From: Microbispora sp. H11081
GTDB lineage: Bacteria > Actinomycetota > Actinomycetes > Streptosporangiales > Streptosporangiaceae
Assembly (NCBI RefSeq): GCF_012999535.1
Contig: NZ_JABBWV010000011.1
Coordinates: 62,001-126,000 of the forward strand
Direction: 5' to 3'
Length of the DNA: 64,000 bases
The position numbers were made by a program, and so were the translations under genes. The notes beneath the pieces were generated by a model, which was not told the DNA's origin, searched no databases, and saw only the letters and a program-made list of their open reading frames with translations. Every line of letters starts with the position of its first letter. Position 1 is the stretch's first letter. Below, one piece after another: positions 8,252 to 17,577 of the stretch.

Positions 8252-10333
8252 TCAGTCACTCTTCGTGGCCGGTGGGACGTGGACCGCGAGGACCGTTACA
8301 TCATCGTCCTGTTCATACCCGGACAGCATGTGGTCCACCAGGAAATCGAGCAGCATATTCGGACTGTTCAGCACCTCCTCGGGTGCCTCGGCCACAACGG
8401 ACGAAAGCTCCCTGAGTCCGGCGTCCAGCCCGCGCTTGCGGTTCTCCACCAGGCCATCCGAGTACAGGACGGCGGTGTGACCCGGCGGCACGCGGAACCT
8501 GCCCTGCTTGCGGCTCGTGGCCCAGCCGAGCGGGGTGCCCGGCTCGCTCTCGTGCAGCAGGCCGACGCCCTGCGGCGAGACCAGCAGCGGTGGCGGGTGA
8601 CCGGCCAGGGCCAGCGTGCCCTCCCCGGTCCCCGGCTCGACGACCATGTACGCGAGGGTCGTGACCTGCTCCTCCTCCTCGGTCGCCTCGAAGACGCGGT
8701 CGAGTCCGGTCAGCACCGCCGCCGGCGGCGGGTTCGTCAGCGCGAGCGCCCGCATGGCGTTGCGGATCCTGCCCATGCCCGCGGCGGCCTTGACGCCCTT
8801 GCCCATGACGTCGCCCACCACCGCCGCCACCCGGCCGTCCTGCAGGACGAACGCGTCGTACCAGTCGCCGCCGACCTGCACGTGGCGTGAGCCGGAGCGG
8901 AAACGGTAGGCCAGCATGAGGCCGCGCACCACCGGCAGACGCTCGGGCAGCAGGCTGCGCTGCAGCGTCTCGGCCGTCTTGTGCTCCCGCTCGAACAGCG
9001 TGGCCCGCTCGACCGCGAGGGCGCACTGTCCCGCCAGCGCCTCCAGGAAGACGCCGTCCTCCTGCGAGATCTTCTGGGTCCGGGTGAACGAGAACCGCAG
9101 CGCGCCGAGCGCCCGCCCGGCCGCGAGCAGCGGCAGGCCCACCCAGGCCCGCTCGTCCGTCTTCGCCAGGAAGCCGGAGATCCGCGCCTCTTCCGCGCCG
9201 GCCTCGACGAGCTGGGCGCGCAGGCTGTCGGGCGACTCGGCGAAGAGCGGGCGGCGGCTGTTGACCGCCATCGTCATCACGTTGGGCTGCGCGAGGTCGA
9301 TGTCCTCACCCGGGGCGTCCGGGGTGCCGCCGCTGTTGATCACCTTCAGCGTGCCCCGGTCAGGGTCGAGCAGGGCGACGGACGAGTGGTCGGCGGCGAG
9401 CGCCGTACGGCCGACGTCGATGATGACCTGCACCACCTGCTCGACCGTGAGCGCCTCGGCGAGCTGCGCGGTCGCGCCCTGGAGGCGGGCGGTGCGCAGC
9501 GCGGCGGCGCCGAGCTGGTCGGTGAGGCGGCCGCGCATCTCCTCGGCCTCGCGCTGCGGCGTGACGTCGGTGTTGGCCCCGACCCACTCCACCACGCGGC
9601 CGTGCCTGACGATCGGCACGGCCCTGACCTCGAAGTGCCGGTAGCCGCTGGCCCGGGTGCGCACCCGGTAGCTCCACTCGAACATCGTCCGGCCGCGCAG
9701 CGCCTCGCGCCACGCCTCCTCGGTGCCTGGCCGGTCGTCGGGATGCACCGCGTCCAGCCAGCCGTGCGCGAGGTACTCCTCCAGGCCCTGGCCCGTGATG
9801 GCCCGCCACTGGGGCGCGTCCTCGACGACGGAGCCGCTGGGCGAGCTGATCCACACCAGCTGCTGCTGCGACTCCACGAGCGAGCGGTAGCGCTCCTCGC
9901 TGCGCTCCAGCACCTCTTCGTTCTGCTGCCGCTCGGTCACGTCGACCCCGAAGAGCGCGGTCCCGATCACGCCGTCGTCGCCGTGCATGGGGAAGAACGA
10001 CACCGTCCAGTGGCGGCTGTCGCCGTTCTCCGCGCGGGTCCTGATCCGCTGGTCGGTGATCGGCAGCGCCTCGCCGGCGATCCGGCCCAGCGCCGCCTCG
10101 ATCAGGGTGGTCAGGTCGGCCGGCAGCAGCTCGGCCGGGCGGCGGTCAAGATGCAGCTCGACAGGGTGGCCGGTCAGCTCGGTAAAGGTGGAGTTGACCC
10201 GGACGAAACACCCATCCGGATCGAAAAACGCGAAGGCGAACGGCGCCTCCGACATCAGGCCTCTGAAGAGGTCGGAGTCTGATATGTCCAAACCGGGCTC
10301 CCGGGGCCGGGGCACGGAGGTTTCGGCGCTCAT
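8252..10333 (-). CDS. PAS-PAS-GAF-PP2C (SpoIIE-type) serine phosphatase
   Basis: A 693-residue cytoplasmic signalling phosphatase. Two PAS domains (about residues 25-145 and 150-285; the first contains FAFFDPDGCFVRVNSTFTEL), a GAF domain (about 300-455) and a C-terminal PPM/SpoIIE phosphatase (about 470-685) with GGDWYDAF, VVGDVMGKGVKAA and LYSDGLVENR. In actinobacteria such proteins dephosphorylate anti-sigma-factor antagonists in partner-switching pathways. No kinase or antagonist gene is adjacent, so the target is unknown. The ATG at 10333 has GGAGG eight bases upstream. It lies just upstream of sigA on the same strand with 219 bases between them, so read-through is possible. There is no membrane segment, so its signal is probably cytosolic. 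Confidence 0.92.
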   Translation of the reverse strand: MSAETSVPRPREPGLDISDSDLFRGLMSEAPFAFAFFDPDGCFVRVNSTFTELTGHPVELHLDRRPAELLPADLTTLIEAALGRIAGEALPITDQRIRTRAENGDSRHWTVSFFPMHGDDGVIGTALFGVDVTERQQNEEVLERSEERYRSLVESQQQLVWISSPSGSVVEDAPQWRAITGQGLEEYLAHGWLDAVHPDDRPGTEEAWREALRGRTMFEWSYRVRTRASGYRHFEVRAVPIVRHGRVVEWVGANTDVTPQREAEEMRGRLTDQLGAAALRTARLQGATAQLAEALTVEQVVQVIIDVGRTALAADHSSVALLDPDRGTLKVINSGGTPDAPGEDIDLAQPNVMTMAVNSRRPLFAESPDSLRAQLVEAGAEEARISGFLAKTDERAWVGLPLLAAGRALGALRFSFTRTQKISQEDGVFLEALAGQCALAVERATLFEREHKTAETLQRSLLPERLPVVRGLMLAYRFRSGSRHVQVGGDWYDAFVLQDGRVAAVVGDVMGKGVKAAAGMGRIRNAMRALALTNPPPAAVLTGLDRVFEATEEEEQVTTLAYMVVEPGTGEGTLALAGHPPPLLVSPQGVGLLHESEPGTPLGWATSRKQGRFRVPPGHTAVLYSDGLVENRKRGLDAGLRELSSVVAEAPEEVLNSPNMLLDFLVDHMLSGYEQDDDVTVLAVHVPPATKSD

Positions 10334-10509
10334 GGTCGGCACCTCCGTCGCGTGCCAGCGTCTCCCACGAGGCACATCTCCATAACTGTGATTGGTAGCG
10401 CAGATCTGCCCTACATCATGGGCGATCGGCATACGCGGACGGAAGCCCCGCCCGCCATGCGGTCAACGCATCCTGTCAAAGACCGGTGCCTCGCGGAGGA
10501 ACATCCGGC

Positions 10510-11076
10510 CTACTTCTTGGCCGCCCGCTTCGCTTCCTGCTTGGTCGCGCGGACCAGCCGCAGGGTCTCGGCGTCCACGACGTCGGCCACCGACCGGTGC
10601 ACCCCCTCCTCGCCGTACGGCCCGGCCGCCTCACGCCAGCCGTCCGGGCGCACGCCGCACTGTTTGCCCAGCAGGGCCAGGAAGATCTGGGCCTTCTGCC
10701 GGCCGAATCCGGGGAGAGCCAGCAGCCGGCGCAGCAGCTCGGCCGAGTCGCGCACATCCTCCCATACCTTCTCGGCCGTGCCGTCGTAGTGCTCAACGAG
10801 ATACGCCGCGAGCGCCTGGACGCGGGCAGCCATCGCCTTCGGATACCGGTGAACGGCGGGCGCCGCCGCGAACAGTGCCGCGAACTGGTCAGGATCATAG
10901 GAGGCGATCTCACGCGCGTCCAGGTCATGGCCGAGCCGGGAGACGATCACGCGCGGTCCCGCGAAGGCCCGCTCAAGCGGCACCTGCTGGTCGAGCAGCA
11001 TGCCGACGAGCAGCGCGAGAGGGCTGCGGCCGAGCAGCTCGTCGGCCTCGGGATCCTGAGCGAGCCGGATACGCAT
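10510..11076 (-). CDS. HhH-GPD-type base excision repair protein
   Basis: A 188-residue protein of the HhH-GPD superfamily of DNA glycosylases. It begins with PEADELLGRSPLALLVGMLLDQQVPLERAF (shown in part: LLVGMLLDQQVPLERAF), the usual DNA-binding start of the fold, and has the helix-hairpin-helix LPGFGRQKAQIFLALLGKQ near residue 125. It is shorter than Nth, MutY or AlkA and lacks the iron-sulfur cluster cysteines. The catalytic aspartate normally found after the hairpin is not obvious, so the chemical activity is uncertain. The C-terminus is lysine-rich. It is a stand-alone gene close to sigA, an arrangement seen in related genomes from memory. Confidence 0.85.
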   Translation of the reverse strand: MRIRLAQDPEADELLGRSPLALLVGMLLDQQVPLERAFAGPRVIVSRLGHDLDAREIASYDPDQFAALFAAAPAVHRYPKAMAARVQALAAYLVEHYDGTAEKVWEDVRDSAELLRRLLALPGFGRQKAQIFLALLGKQCGVRPDGWREAAGPYGEEGVHRSVADVVDAETLRLVRATKQEAKRAAKK

Positions 11077-11110
11077 GGGTCAAGCTTCCCACGCGGTGGC
11101 CCGCCAAGGG

Positions 11111-11140
11111 TTGACACCGCCGGGGAAAGAGGTGGAATAA
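11111..11140 (+). promoter_or_regulatory. SigA-type promoter
   Basis: TTGACA at 11111-11116 and GAATAA at 11135-11140 are 18 bases apart. The start site should fall near 11147, about 22 to 31 bases before the small downstream gene. It is one of the few clear housekeeping-type promoters in the window. Confidence 0.6.
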
Positions 11141-11168
11141 AGGGCGGCAGGTCCCCATTCAGCGAGGA

Positions 11169-11432
11169 ATGCAGTCCATGCCCGTACTCGCAGCACGAAT
11201 CAGTGGCGGCCCATCACCGGAGCCGGGTCTCCGTGAACCGGCGGATCTGGTGTCCGAACGTCTGGCCGCGGAATTCCTGACCGTCCCCCTGTCCACCGTG
11301 TCCCGTTGCGTCGCCGACGCCTGGGCGTGCGGCGAGCACCTGGGCCTCGACGTCACACCGGAGATCGCCGAGCGGGTCGCCAGGGAACGCCTCCTGGGTC
11401 TCGTCAACTCGGCGCCGCCTTCCCGGAGGTGA
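11169..11432 (+). CDS. Small helical protein of unknown function
   Basis: An 87-residue protein (84 if the ATG at 11178 is used). Its core DLVSERLAAEF, VPLSTVSRCVADAW and ITPEIAERVARERL-like segment (here VTPEIAERVARERL) predicts three helices, resembling the short three-helical dimerisation proteins common in actinobacteria; this assignment is tentative. A good promoter lies directly upstream. The ribosome binding site is ambiguous: GAGG ends at 11166, very close to the first ATG and 11 bases from the second. Confidence 0.6.
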   Translation: MQSMPVLAARISGGPSPEPGLREPADLVSERLAAEFLTVPLSTVSRCVADAWACGEHLGLDVTPEIAERVARERLLGLVNSAPPSRR

Positions 11433-11590
11433 GGCGGCGCACGACGTCCCGCACGGCCGTCGCCCCGTGCCGCCCCGGCCCGCAAGGCTGGAGCGGCAGA
11501 TAACGGGGAAGTCACCGCACCGTGTTCCTGATGCCGTTCACGGCGGGAATGCGAGAGGGTGGTGACCGTGAGCGAGCGGAGCGAGATCTC

Positions 11591-13156
11591 GTGAGTCGCC
11601 GGCGCCGACGTGATCCCCGGGAGACCCAGCCGCCGGACGACGTGTTCGCGGAGATGCTGCTGGCTGCGAGGGAGCTGCTCGCCGTGCGCAGTCCGCTCGA
11701 CGCGGAGCTCATGGTCTCCGACATGCTCGGCGCCTGGTGGGGCAGGCGGCTGCGCGGCGGCGACGTGGAGCAGATCCTCGGCGAGGGCCTGGTGGACTAC
11801 GCCGCCAAGGCGGGCACGCCGGCCGCCCTCACCCTGCTCGTCTCCGTCGCCTACCTCGGCACCGCCCGTCAGGCGGCCAAGGCGGAGGGCGCGGCGCTCG
11901 CGCTGATGGAGTCCGACGTCGCGAGGCCCGGCTGGGCCGACCGCGTCGGCGCCGTGAAACCCACCGGCTGCTACGTCTCCAGGGACGTGTACGGCGACCA
12001 GGACACCGTGGTGTGCACCTTCGCCTACAACGGCGAGGACCGGCACGCGCTGGTCGTGGTCGTCGACTACAACATGGGCGGCATGGCCCGCGACGCGTGG
12101 GTGTCGTCCCACGTCGACAAGCTGCTGGAGCAGGCCAGGCTGGAGGCGGCGGGCAACGCGCTGCTGCGCTTCGAGGAACTGGAGCCGCAGCAGGCGCGGG
12201 CGCTGCTGGAGTTCGCCATGAAGGCCACGGGGACCGCCGCGCACGGCCGCACCGGCCCGAAGCCGGTGAGCGACAGCTACAGCGCCTACCACGCCTTCGC
12301 GCGGGCGCGCATCAAGGCACTGCCGCCCGGCCGGATGCGGCCCGCTCCCGCCCACACGGAGGCGCCCTACAGCCGCGACCGCCGCGCGATGCTGGCGGCC
12401 GAGTTCCTCGCCTCGGACGCGGCGGAGAACCTCTCCGACCCCTCGGCCGCCTCCCGGTGCGCCGACCACATCATCGACTACGGCTGCGACCAGGACTTCG
12501 GCCGGCCGATGCGGGTGAGCCCGACCAAGTGCGAGACGTTCCTGCTCGACTGGCTGCCGCGCAAGGTCCTGCTCACCCCGGCGGAGCAGGACGCGATGCC
12601 GCACGTGCTGTCCGCGTGGGTACGTTTCGCCGGCCCCCGGATCGGGCTGCCCGAGGAGGGCGTGCGGGCCACGCTGGACGCGGTCTGGGAGGCGACCGCC
12701 CGGTTCACCGAGGCCTACCGGGACCCGGCCACGTTCGGGCTCGACCGCTCTCTCGTGGAACGGCTGCTGCCGGACGGCGACCTGTCCGCGCTGGCCAGGC
12801 GCGCGTTCGCGTTCCCCTTACTGCAGGGCATGCGCGGGTCGACCAACCTCGACCTGCTGAACCCGGCGGACGAGGCCGACCGGCGCATCCTGCTGGAGAT
12901 CGACCACGCCGGCGAGCTGGGCCGTACGGACCTGGAGGAGCACCTCGCCTGGCACGAGGAGATCGCCGGGCGGCTGTGGGCGGGCGACCCGCCGCAGCTG
13001 TGGGACGCCGCCCAGCGCCTGATCGACCTGGGGCACGACCGGCACGACGTGCTGCACGTCCTCATCGAGATCGCCGAGCGGATCGGCGACCACCCGGGCG
13101 AACTGGCCGCCGCCCTGGACGACATCGCCGACATCCCCGACGAACCCCCCACCTGA
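11591..13156 (+). CDS. Uncharacterised protein with DUF1841-like C-terminus
   Basis: A 521-residue soluble protein of unknown function. The C-terminal part (about residues 445-500) reads HLAWHEEIAGRLWAGDPPQL followed by a helix and GHDRHDVLHVL, resembling the DUF1841-type pattern of a histidine-containing helix, DPP, and an RHDVLH segment. The N-terminal 200 residues contain a mixed alpha/beta region (VVCTFAYNGEDRHALVVVVDY). The GTG at 11591 is a choice: the frame is open back to 11522, and the region just before is the GTGAGCGAGCGGAGCGAG-like sequence often found near start codons in these genomes. It ends 30 bases before the stop of the convergent binding-protein gene. Confidence 0.7.
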   Translation: MSRRRRRDPRETQPPDDVFAEMLLAARELLAVRSPLDAELMVSDMLGAWWGRRLRGGDVEQILGEGLVDYAAKAGTPAALTLLVSVAYLGTARQAAKAEGAALALMESDVARPGWADRVGAVKPTGCYVSRDVYGDQDTVVCTFAYNGEDRHALVVVVDYNMGGMARDAWVSSHVDKLLEQARLEAAGNALLRFEELEPQQARALLEFAMKATGTAAHGRTGPKPVSDSYSAYHAFARARIKALPPGRMRPAPAHTEAPYSRDRRAMLAAEFLASDAAENLSDPSAASRCADHIIDYGCDQDFGRPMRVSPTKCETFLLDWLPRKVLLTPAEQDAMPHVLSAWVRFAGPRIGLPEEGVRATLDAVWEATARFTEAYRDPATFGLDRSLVERLLPDGDLSALARRAFAFPLLQGMRGSTNLDLLNPADEADRRILLEIDHAGELGRTDLEEHLAWHEEIAGRLWAGDPPQLWDAAQRLIDLGHDRHDVLHVLIEIAERIGDHPGELAAALDDIADIPDEPPT

Positions 13157-13186
13157 CGTTCCTCCCGCGCCGGGCGGCCCCGCCGT

Positions 13187-14890
13187 TCAGGAGGCGTAGC
13201 CGATGTCCTCGTACCTGAGGTCGTGGAACCCGTTGGCGCCGACGTTGGCGAGCGCGGACCGCACGGCCACGCCCTGCGGGCACTGGTAGAGCGGCAGCAC
13301 GTTGGCCTTCTTCCAGACCAGCCGGTCGGCCTCGTTGAGCAGGCCGGGCACCTTCGCGGTGTCGAGCGTGCTGCCCGCGCGGTACATCGCCTCGTCGATC
13401 TGCTTGCTGCCGCTGCGCGCGATGTTGGCGTACCACTCGGTGTCGTCGCCCCGGCCGCCGCTCTCGCCGTCGGCGTAGATGTCGAAGGCGCTCGAGATGG
13501 GGTACGGCGTGCTCGGGTATGCGAACGCGGTGATGTCGAAGTCGCCGGGGATGAGGTGCTTGCCGAAGAAGTCGTCGAAGGACACCTTGCGCACGTCGAC
13601 CCGGATGCCGACGCGCTGCAGCATCTGCCGGGCGGCGTCGGCCTCGACGCCGCTCATGACGATCCCGTCGGGGACGACGAAGCGCAGCGTGAGCGGCTTG
13701 CCGTTCTTCACGCGCGTCTTGCCCGACATCGTCCAGCCCGCCTGGTCGAGCAGCCGCCCGGCCCGGCCCGGGTCGTACGCTCCGATCTCCGCGGCGTTGG
13801 CCCGGTAGCCCTGCTGGGTGTTCATCAGGAAGTGGTTGTCCAGCGTGACGGCCGGCCAGCCGAGGCCCTTCAGGTCCGCCTGCATGAGCCCGCGGCGGTC
13901 GAGCGCCGCCGCGACGGCCTCGCGCACCCGCGCGTCGGCCAGGACCGGGCTCTCCCCGTTGAGGGTGATCTGGCGGTACTGGGTGCCCGCGGCCTGCCGT
14001 ACGACGGCGTCCCACGCCTCCCTGACCCGCGCGTAGTCGGTGGGGGCCGGCCCCACCTCGAAGACGTCCACGTCCCCCTTGGTGAACGCGTGGACCATCT
14101 GGTCGGGCCGCACGGCCCGGAACACGATGCCGTCCAGCTTCGCCCGGTTGCCCCACCAGGCGGGGTTGCGGGTGAGCGTGACCGTCCTGCCCTTGACGTC
14201 GAGGCGATCCACCTTGAACGGCCCCGCGGTCACCGGGATGCGGTTGATCCAGTCGGAGTCGAACGCCGCGGCGGTGGCGTTGGTGGTGCTGGGATACAGC
14301 GGCGTGAACAGCGCCTGCCACTCGTTGAACGGCTGCGCGAGGGTGACCACCACCTCACGGTCGCTAGCCCCCCGTGCCACGCTCTGGATGTTCTCGTACG
14401 CGATGGCCGAGTCGACCCGGTAGTCGCGGTCGCGGCCGCTCATGGCCTTCCACTGCGCGGCGAAGTCCGTCCAGGTGATCGGCCTGCCGTCCGACCACTT
14501 CGCCTTGGGGTTGATCGAGTAGGTGATGACCTGTCGAGGGGAGGTGGCGGTGATCCTGGCGTTGGTCACGTAGTCGGTGTCGATGGTCAGCCGTCCCCGC
14601 GCGTCGGAACGGAACGTGCGCGGCATCAGCGCGTCCGTCACGACCTTGACGGCGGTGGTGTCGCCGTCGACGTGGTTGCGGTTCCACTGGGACGGGAAGT
14701 CGGTGAGGCCCCACCGGAGCGTGCCGCCGTCCTTGACCTTCTCCCGCGCCAGCGGGTTGATGTCGTAGGCCTTGACCGGGGAGGGGGCGAGCCCCGTGTC
14801 CGGTTCACCCGGCCCCAGCTGCGCGGCGCAGGCGCCGACGGACCACAGAGCGGCCAGGGCGGCCAGGGCAACCGGCCATCGTGCTCTCAC
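13187..14890 (-). CDS. Oligopeptide-type ABC transporter substrate-binding lipoprotein
   Basis: A 567-residue extracytoplasmic solute-binding protein of the OppA/DppA family (SBP_bac_5). An N-terminal signal ends in the lipobox SVGAC (cysteine about residue 20), so it should be a membrane-anchored lipoprotein. Family features include KDGGTLRWGLTDFPSQWN near the N-terminus, ITYSINPKAKWSDGRPITW, and the later DVFEVGPAPTDYARV. It probably binds peptides or another small ligand. No permease or ATPase genes are adjacent, so it is an orphan that must use a transporter encoded elsewhere. The GTG start has GGAGA six bases upstream. Confidence 0.9.
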   Translation of the reverse strand: MRARWPVALAALAALWSVGACAAQLGPGEPDTGLAPSPVKAYDINPLAREKVKDGGTLRWGLTDFPSQWNRNHVDGDTTAVKVVTDALMPRTFRSDARGRLTIDTDYVTNARITATSPRQVITYSINPKAKWSDGRPITWTDFAAQWKAMSGRDRDYRVDSAIAYENIQSVARGASDREVVVTLAQPFNEWQALFTPLYPSTTNATAAAFDSDWINRIPVTAGPFKVDRLDVKGRTVTLTRNPAWWGNRAKLDGIVFRAVRPDQMVHAFTKGDVDVFEVGPAPTDYARVREAWDAVVRQAAGTQYRQITLNGESPVLADARVREAVAAALDRRGLMQADLKGLGWPAVTLDNHFLMNTQQGYRANAAEIGAYDPGRAGRLLDQAGWTMSGKTRVKNGKPLTLRFVVPDGIVMSGVEADAARQMLQRVGIRVDVRKVSFDDFFGKHLIPGDFDITAFAYPSTPYPISSAFDIYADGESGGRGDDTEWYANIARSGSKQIDEAMYRAGSTLDTAKVPGLLNEADRLVWKKANVLPLYQCPQGVAVRSALANVGANGFHDLRYEDIGYAS

Positions 14891-14992
14891 GTGTCTCTCC
14901 GATCCTCCCGGCTACCCTACGCTGTCGATTAGTAGCAGGAAGTGACGGCAGTCGGCCATCGGGACACGCGCCCTGGGGATTCCCCTACGGGA

Positions 14993-17341
14993 TCAGGACA
15001 ACTCGTCCACCGCGCTGCGCACGTCGTCGCTGGTGATCGTCGTCAGCTCGGCGGCGTTCGCCGACCCCTGCGCGGCGAGGCGGACGTCGCGCCGCAGCGC
15101 GGCCCGCTCGTACAGGGACCGGGCGAAGCGGCCGTTGCCCAGCCCGTCGATGAGCCCCTCGCGGCAGACCCAGCCGAAGACGTCCGCGAGGTCGCGCGCG
15201 GCGGAGGCGTCGAACCTGTCGCCGCTCCGCGCGGCGAGCATCTCCGCGATCTCGGTCAGCTCGGACGGCGAGTAGGAGGGGAACGACACGCGCTGGTTGA
15301 ACCGGGAGGCAAGGCCGGGGTTGGTCGCCAGGAACGCGTCCATCTCGCGCTCGTAGCCCGCCAGGATGACGACCAGACGGTCGCGGTCGTCCTCCGCGCG
15401 CTTCAGCAGCGTCTGCACCGCCTCCGCCCCGAAGGCGTCGCCGCCCGAGTAGCCGGTGTTGACCAGGCTGTACGCCTCGTCGATGAACAGTACGCCGCCG
15501 AGCGCGCGGTCGACCAGCTCGTTGGTCTTGATCGCGGTCGCGCCCAGGTGCTGGCCGACCAGGTCGGCCCGCGACGCCTCGACCACGTCGGGCCTGGCCA
15601 GCAGGCCGAGCGCGGAGAAGATCCGGCCGAGGATCCGCGCGACGGTCGTCTTGCCGGTGCCCGGCGGGCCGACGAACACGATGTGCCGCATCTGCGACTG
15701 GACCGGCAGGCCCTGCTCCTGCCGCATCCTGGCCACCTTGAGCTGGGCGGTGATCGCGTGGACCTGCCGCTTGACCGGTTCGAGGCCGGCCATCCTGTCG
15801 AGGTCCGCGAGCGCCTCGTCCAGGGTCGGGGTGACCTGGTAACCGCGGTATCGCGCGGTGATCTCGTTGAACGCCTTGGTCACGTCGTCGGCGGTGACGG
15901 TGACCAGGTCCTCGCCGCGCGGCGCTCCGCCCGCGCTCACCACGCGCACGTCGCGGGCCTGCGCGGCGGCCTCGGCGAGGCTGCGGGCGAAGCGCGCGTT
16001 GCCGAGGTCGTCGACGAGCACCCGGCGGTGCACGTCCTCGAACAGCCGGCGCAGCACGGGACGCGCCTCGGGATCGAGCCGGTCTCCCCGGCGCTCCTGC
16101 AGCGCCTCGGTGATCTCCAGCAGCTCCGCCGGGCTGTAGCTGGGGAAGCGCACCCGGGTGGCGAAGCGGCTCGACAGCCCGGGGTTGGACGCGAGGAAGT
16201 CGTTCATCTCCCGCTCGTAGCCGGCCAGGATGACGATGAGCCTGTCACGGTCGTCCTCGGCCCGCTTGAGCAGCGTCTGCACGGCCTCCGCGCCGAACCG
16301 GTCGGGCTGGCCGTCGCCGGAGTTGACGAGGCCGTACGCCTCGTCCACGAAGAGCACCCCGCCGAGCGCGCGGTCGATGAGCTCGTTGGTCTTGATGGCC
16401 GTGGCCCCCAGGTACTCCCCCACGAGGTCGGCCCGCTGCGCCTCCACCACGAACGGCGTCTCCAGCAGCCCGAACGCGTAGAAGATCTTGGCGAGCGACC
16501 GGGCGACGCTGGTCTTGCCGGTGCCGGGAGGGCCGACGAACACGAAGTGGCGCATCGGCCGCTCGTTGGTGTAGCCCGCCTCCCTGCGCAGCCGGGCCGC
16601 CTCAATCGACGCGGCGATGGCGCGCACCTGCTCCTTGACCGGCTCAAGGCCGATCATGGACTCCAGTTCCGCGAGCGCCTGCTCGACCGTGATCGGCGGC
16701 GGGGCGCCGGTCTCCGCCGCCGCGGGCTGGTGGCCGCCCGCCCTGGCGCGCACCCGCACCTGGCTCTCCGCGCCCGCCGCCTCCCGCTCGGCCTCCGCCC
16801 GCACCTTGCGGGCCAGCACCAGGCGGTAGAGGAGCACCGCGGCGGCCACGCCGTACGCGCCCCACAGGGCGGCGGTCGGCGACAGCGTCGACACCGACAG
16901 CGCGACGACCCCGGCGGGCGCGAGGGCCATCAGCGTCGTCAGCCACGGCGGCACCCACCGGATCAGGTGGGCGGCGCCACCGGTCAGCGCGCCGAGCAGC
17001 ATCAGCAGGCCGGGCGCGAGCGACTGCCCGCCGAAGACGGCCATGAACAGCGGCAGCAGCAGGCCCCACCCGGCGAGCACGAGCACGGTCGCGGCGGCAC
17101 GCGGATAGCTGAGGGCCAGCCCGAGGAAGCACAGCGCCAGGAACGTGTAGATGAACGTGGGCATCAGCGACCAGTTCAGCGCCGCGGCCGCTCCCATGGT
17201 GGCGATCAGCAGCACCACGAACAGCGCGCGTCGCGTGAACGGCGAAAGCCGGAAATAGCGGAAGCGCACCTGTTCGAACAGATCACGGGCCGCAGTCCGG
17301 TTTAAGAGGCTCGCCGCCCGTGCCTTGTCGGAGTCCCGCAT
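14993..17341 (-). CDS. Membrane protein with two CbbX/SpoVK-type AAA+ domains
   Basis: A 782-residue ATPase. Residues about 38-175 contain four or five hydrophobic segments, so the protein is membrane-anchored at its N-terminus. Two complete AAA+ domains of the CbxX/CfqX class follow: Walker A GPPGTGKTS (about 270-278) with Walker B GGVLFVDEAYGL, and Walker A GPPGTGKTT (about 558-566) with GGVLFIDEAYSL. Each has the family pore-loop region ADLVGEYLGATAIKT or ADLVGQHLGATAIKT and the lid GNARFARSL or GNGRFARSL. Relatives include Rubisco activase CbbX, SpoVK and EccA of type VII secretion, but no secretion genes are nearby. The ATG at 17341 has GGGAGG five bases upstream. A TATAAC -10-like hexamer lies on the minus strand at 17366-17371. 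Confidence 0.88.
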   Translation of the reverse strand: MRDSDKARAASLLNRTAARDLFEQVRFRYFRLSPFTRRALFVVLLIATMGAAAALNWSLMPTFIYTFLALCFLGLALSYPRAAATVLVLAGWGLLLPLFMAVFGGQSLAPGLLMLLGALTGGAAHLIRWVPPWLTTLMALAPAGVVALSVSTLSPTAALWGAYGVAAAVLLYRLVLARKVRAEAEREAAGAESQVRVRARAGGHQPAAAETGAPPPITVEQALAELESMIGLEPVKEQVRAIAASIEAARLRREAGYTNERPMRHFVFVGPPGTGKTSVARSLAKIFYAFGLLETPFVVEAQRADLVGEYLGATAIKTNELIDRALGGVLFVDEAYGLVNSGDGQPDRFGAEAVQTLLKRAEDDRDRLIVILAGYEREMNDFLASNPGLSSRFATRVRFPSYSPAELLEITEALQERRGDRLDPEARPVLRRLFEDVHRRVLVDDLGNARFARSLAEAAAQARDVRVVSAGGAPRGEDLVTVTADDVTKAFNEITARYRGYQVTPTLDEALADLDRMAGLEPVKRQVHAITAQLKVARMRQEQGLPVQSQMRHIVFVGPPGTGKTTVARILGRIFSALGLLARPDVVEASRADLVGQHLGATAIKTNELVDRALGGVLFIDEAYSLVNTGYSGGDAFGAEAVQTLLKRAEDDRDRLVVILAGYEREMDAFLATNPGLASRFNQRVSFPSYSPSELTEIAEMLAARSGDRFDASAARDLADVFGWVCREGLIDGLGNGRFARSLYERAALRRDVRLAAQGSANAAELTTITSDDVRSAVDELS

Positions 17342-17577
17342 CGACGCCTCCCCGCTTCGACCCCGGTTATACCGCACGTGCGCGCGGATTGGGTGGACCC
17401 TTGCGGCACGTCGGACGACCCACGTCGCCGCACCCCGCCTGATCACCTGGAGCGATGCGGATCCGGCGATATGTTCCCCACATCCCCGGAAGGCCTGAGA
17501 GATCCGCTTCCCATGGCCTAAGCTGCCACGCATGTTCCAGCGGGCCGGAATTTTCGGGCAGGAGCACTGAGCGGTAC

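Noticed and set aside
13187-14890. Possible peptide-import operon around the OppA-like protein
   Set aside because: No permease or ATPase gene lies on either side, so only a single orphan binding protein is supported.
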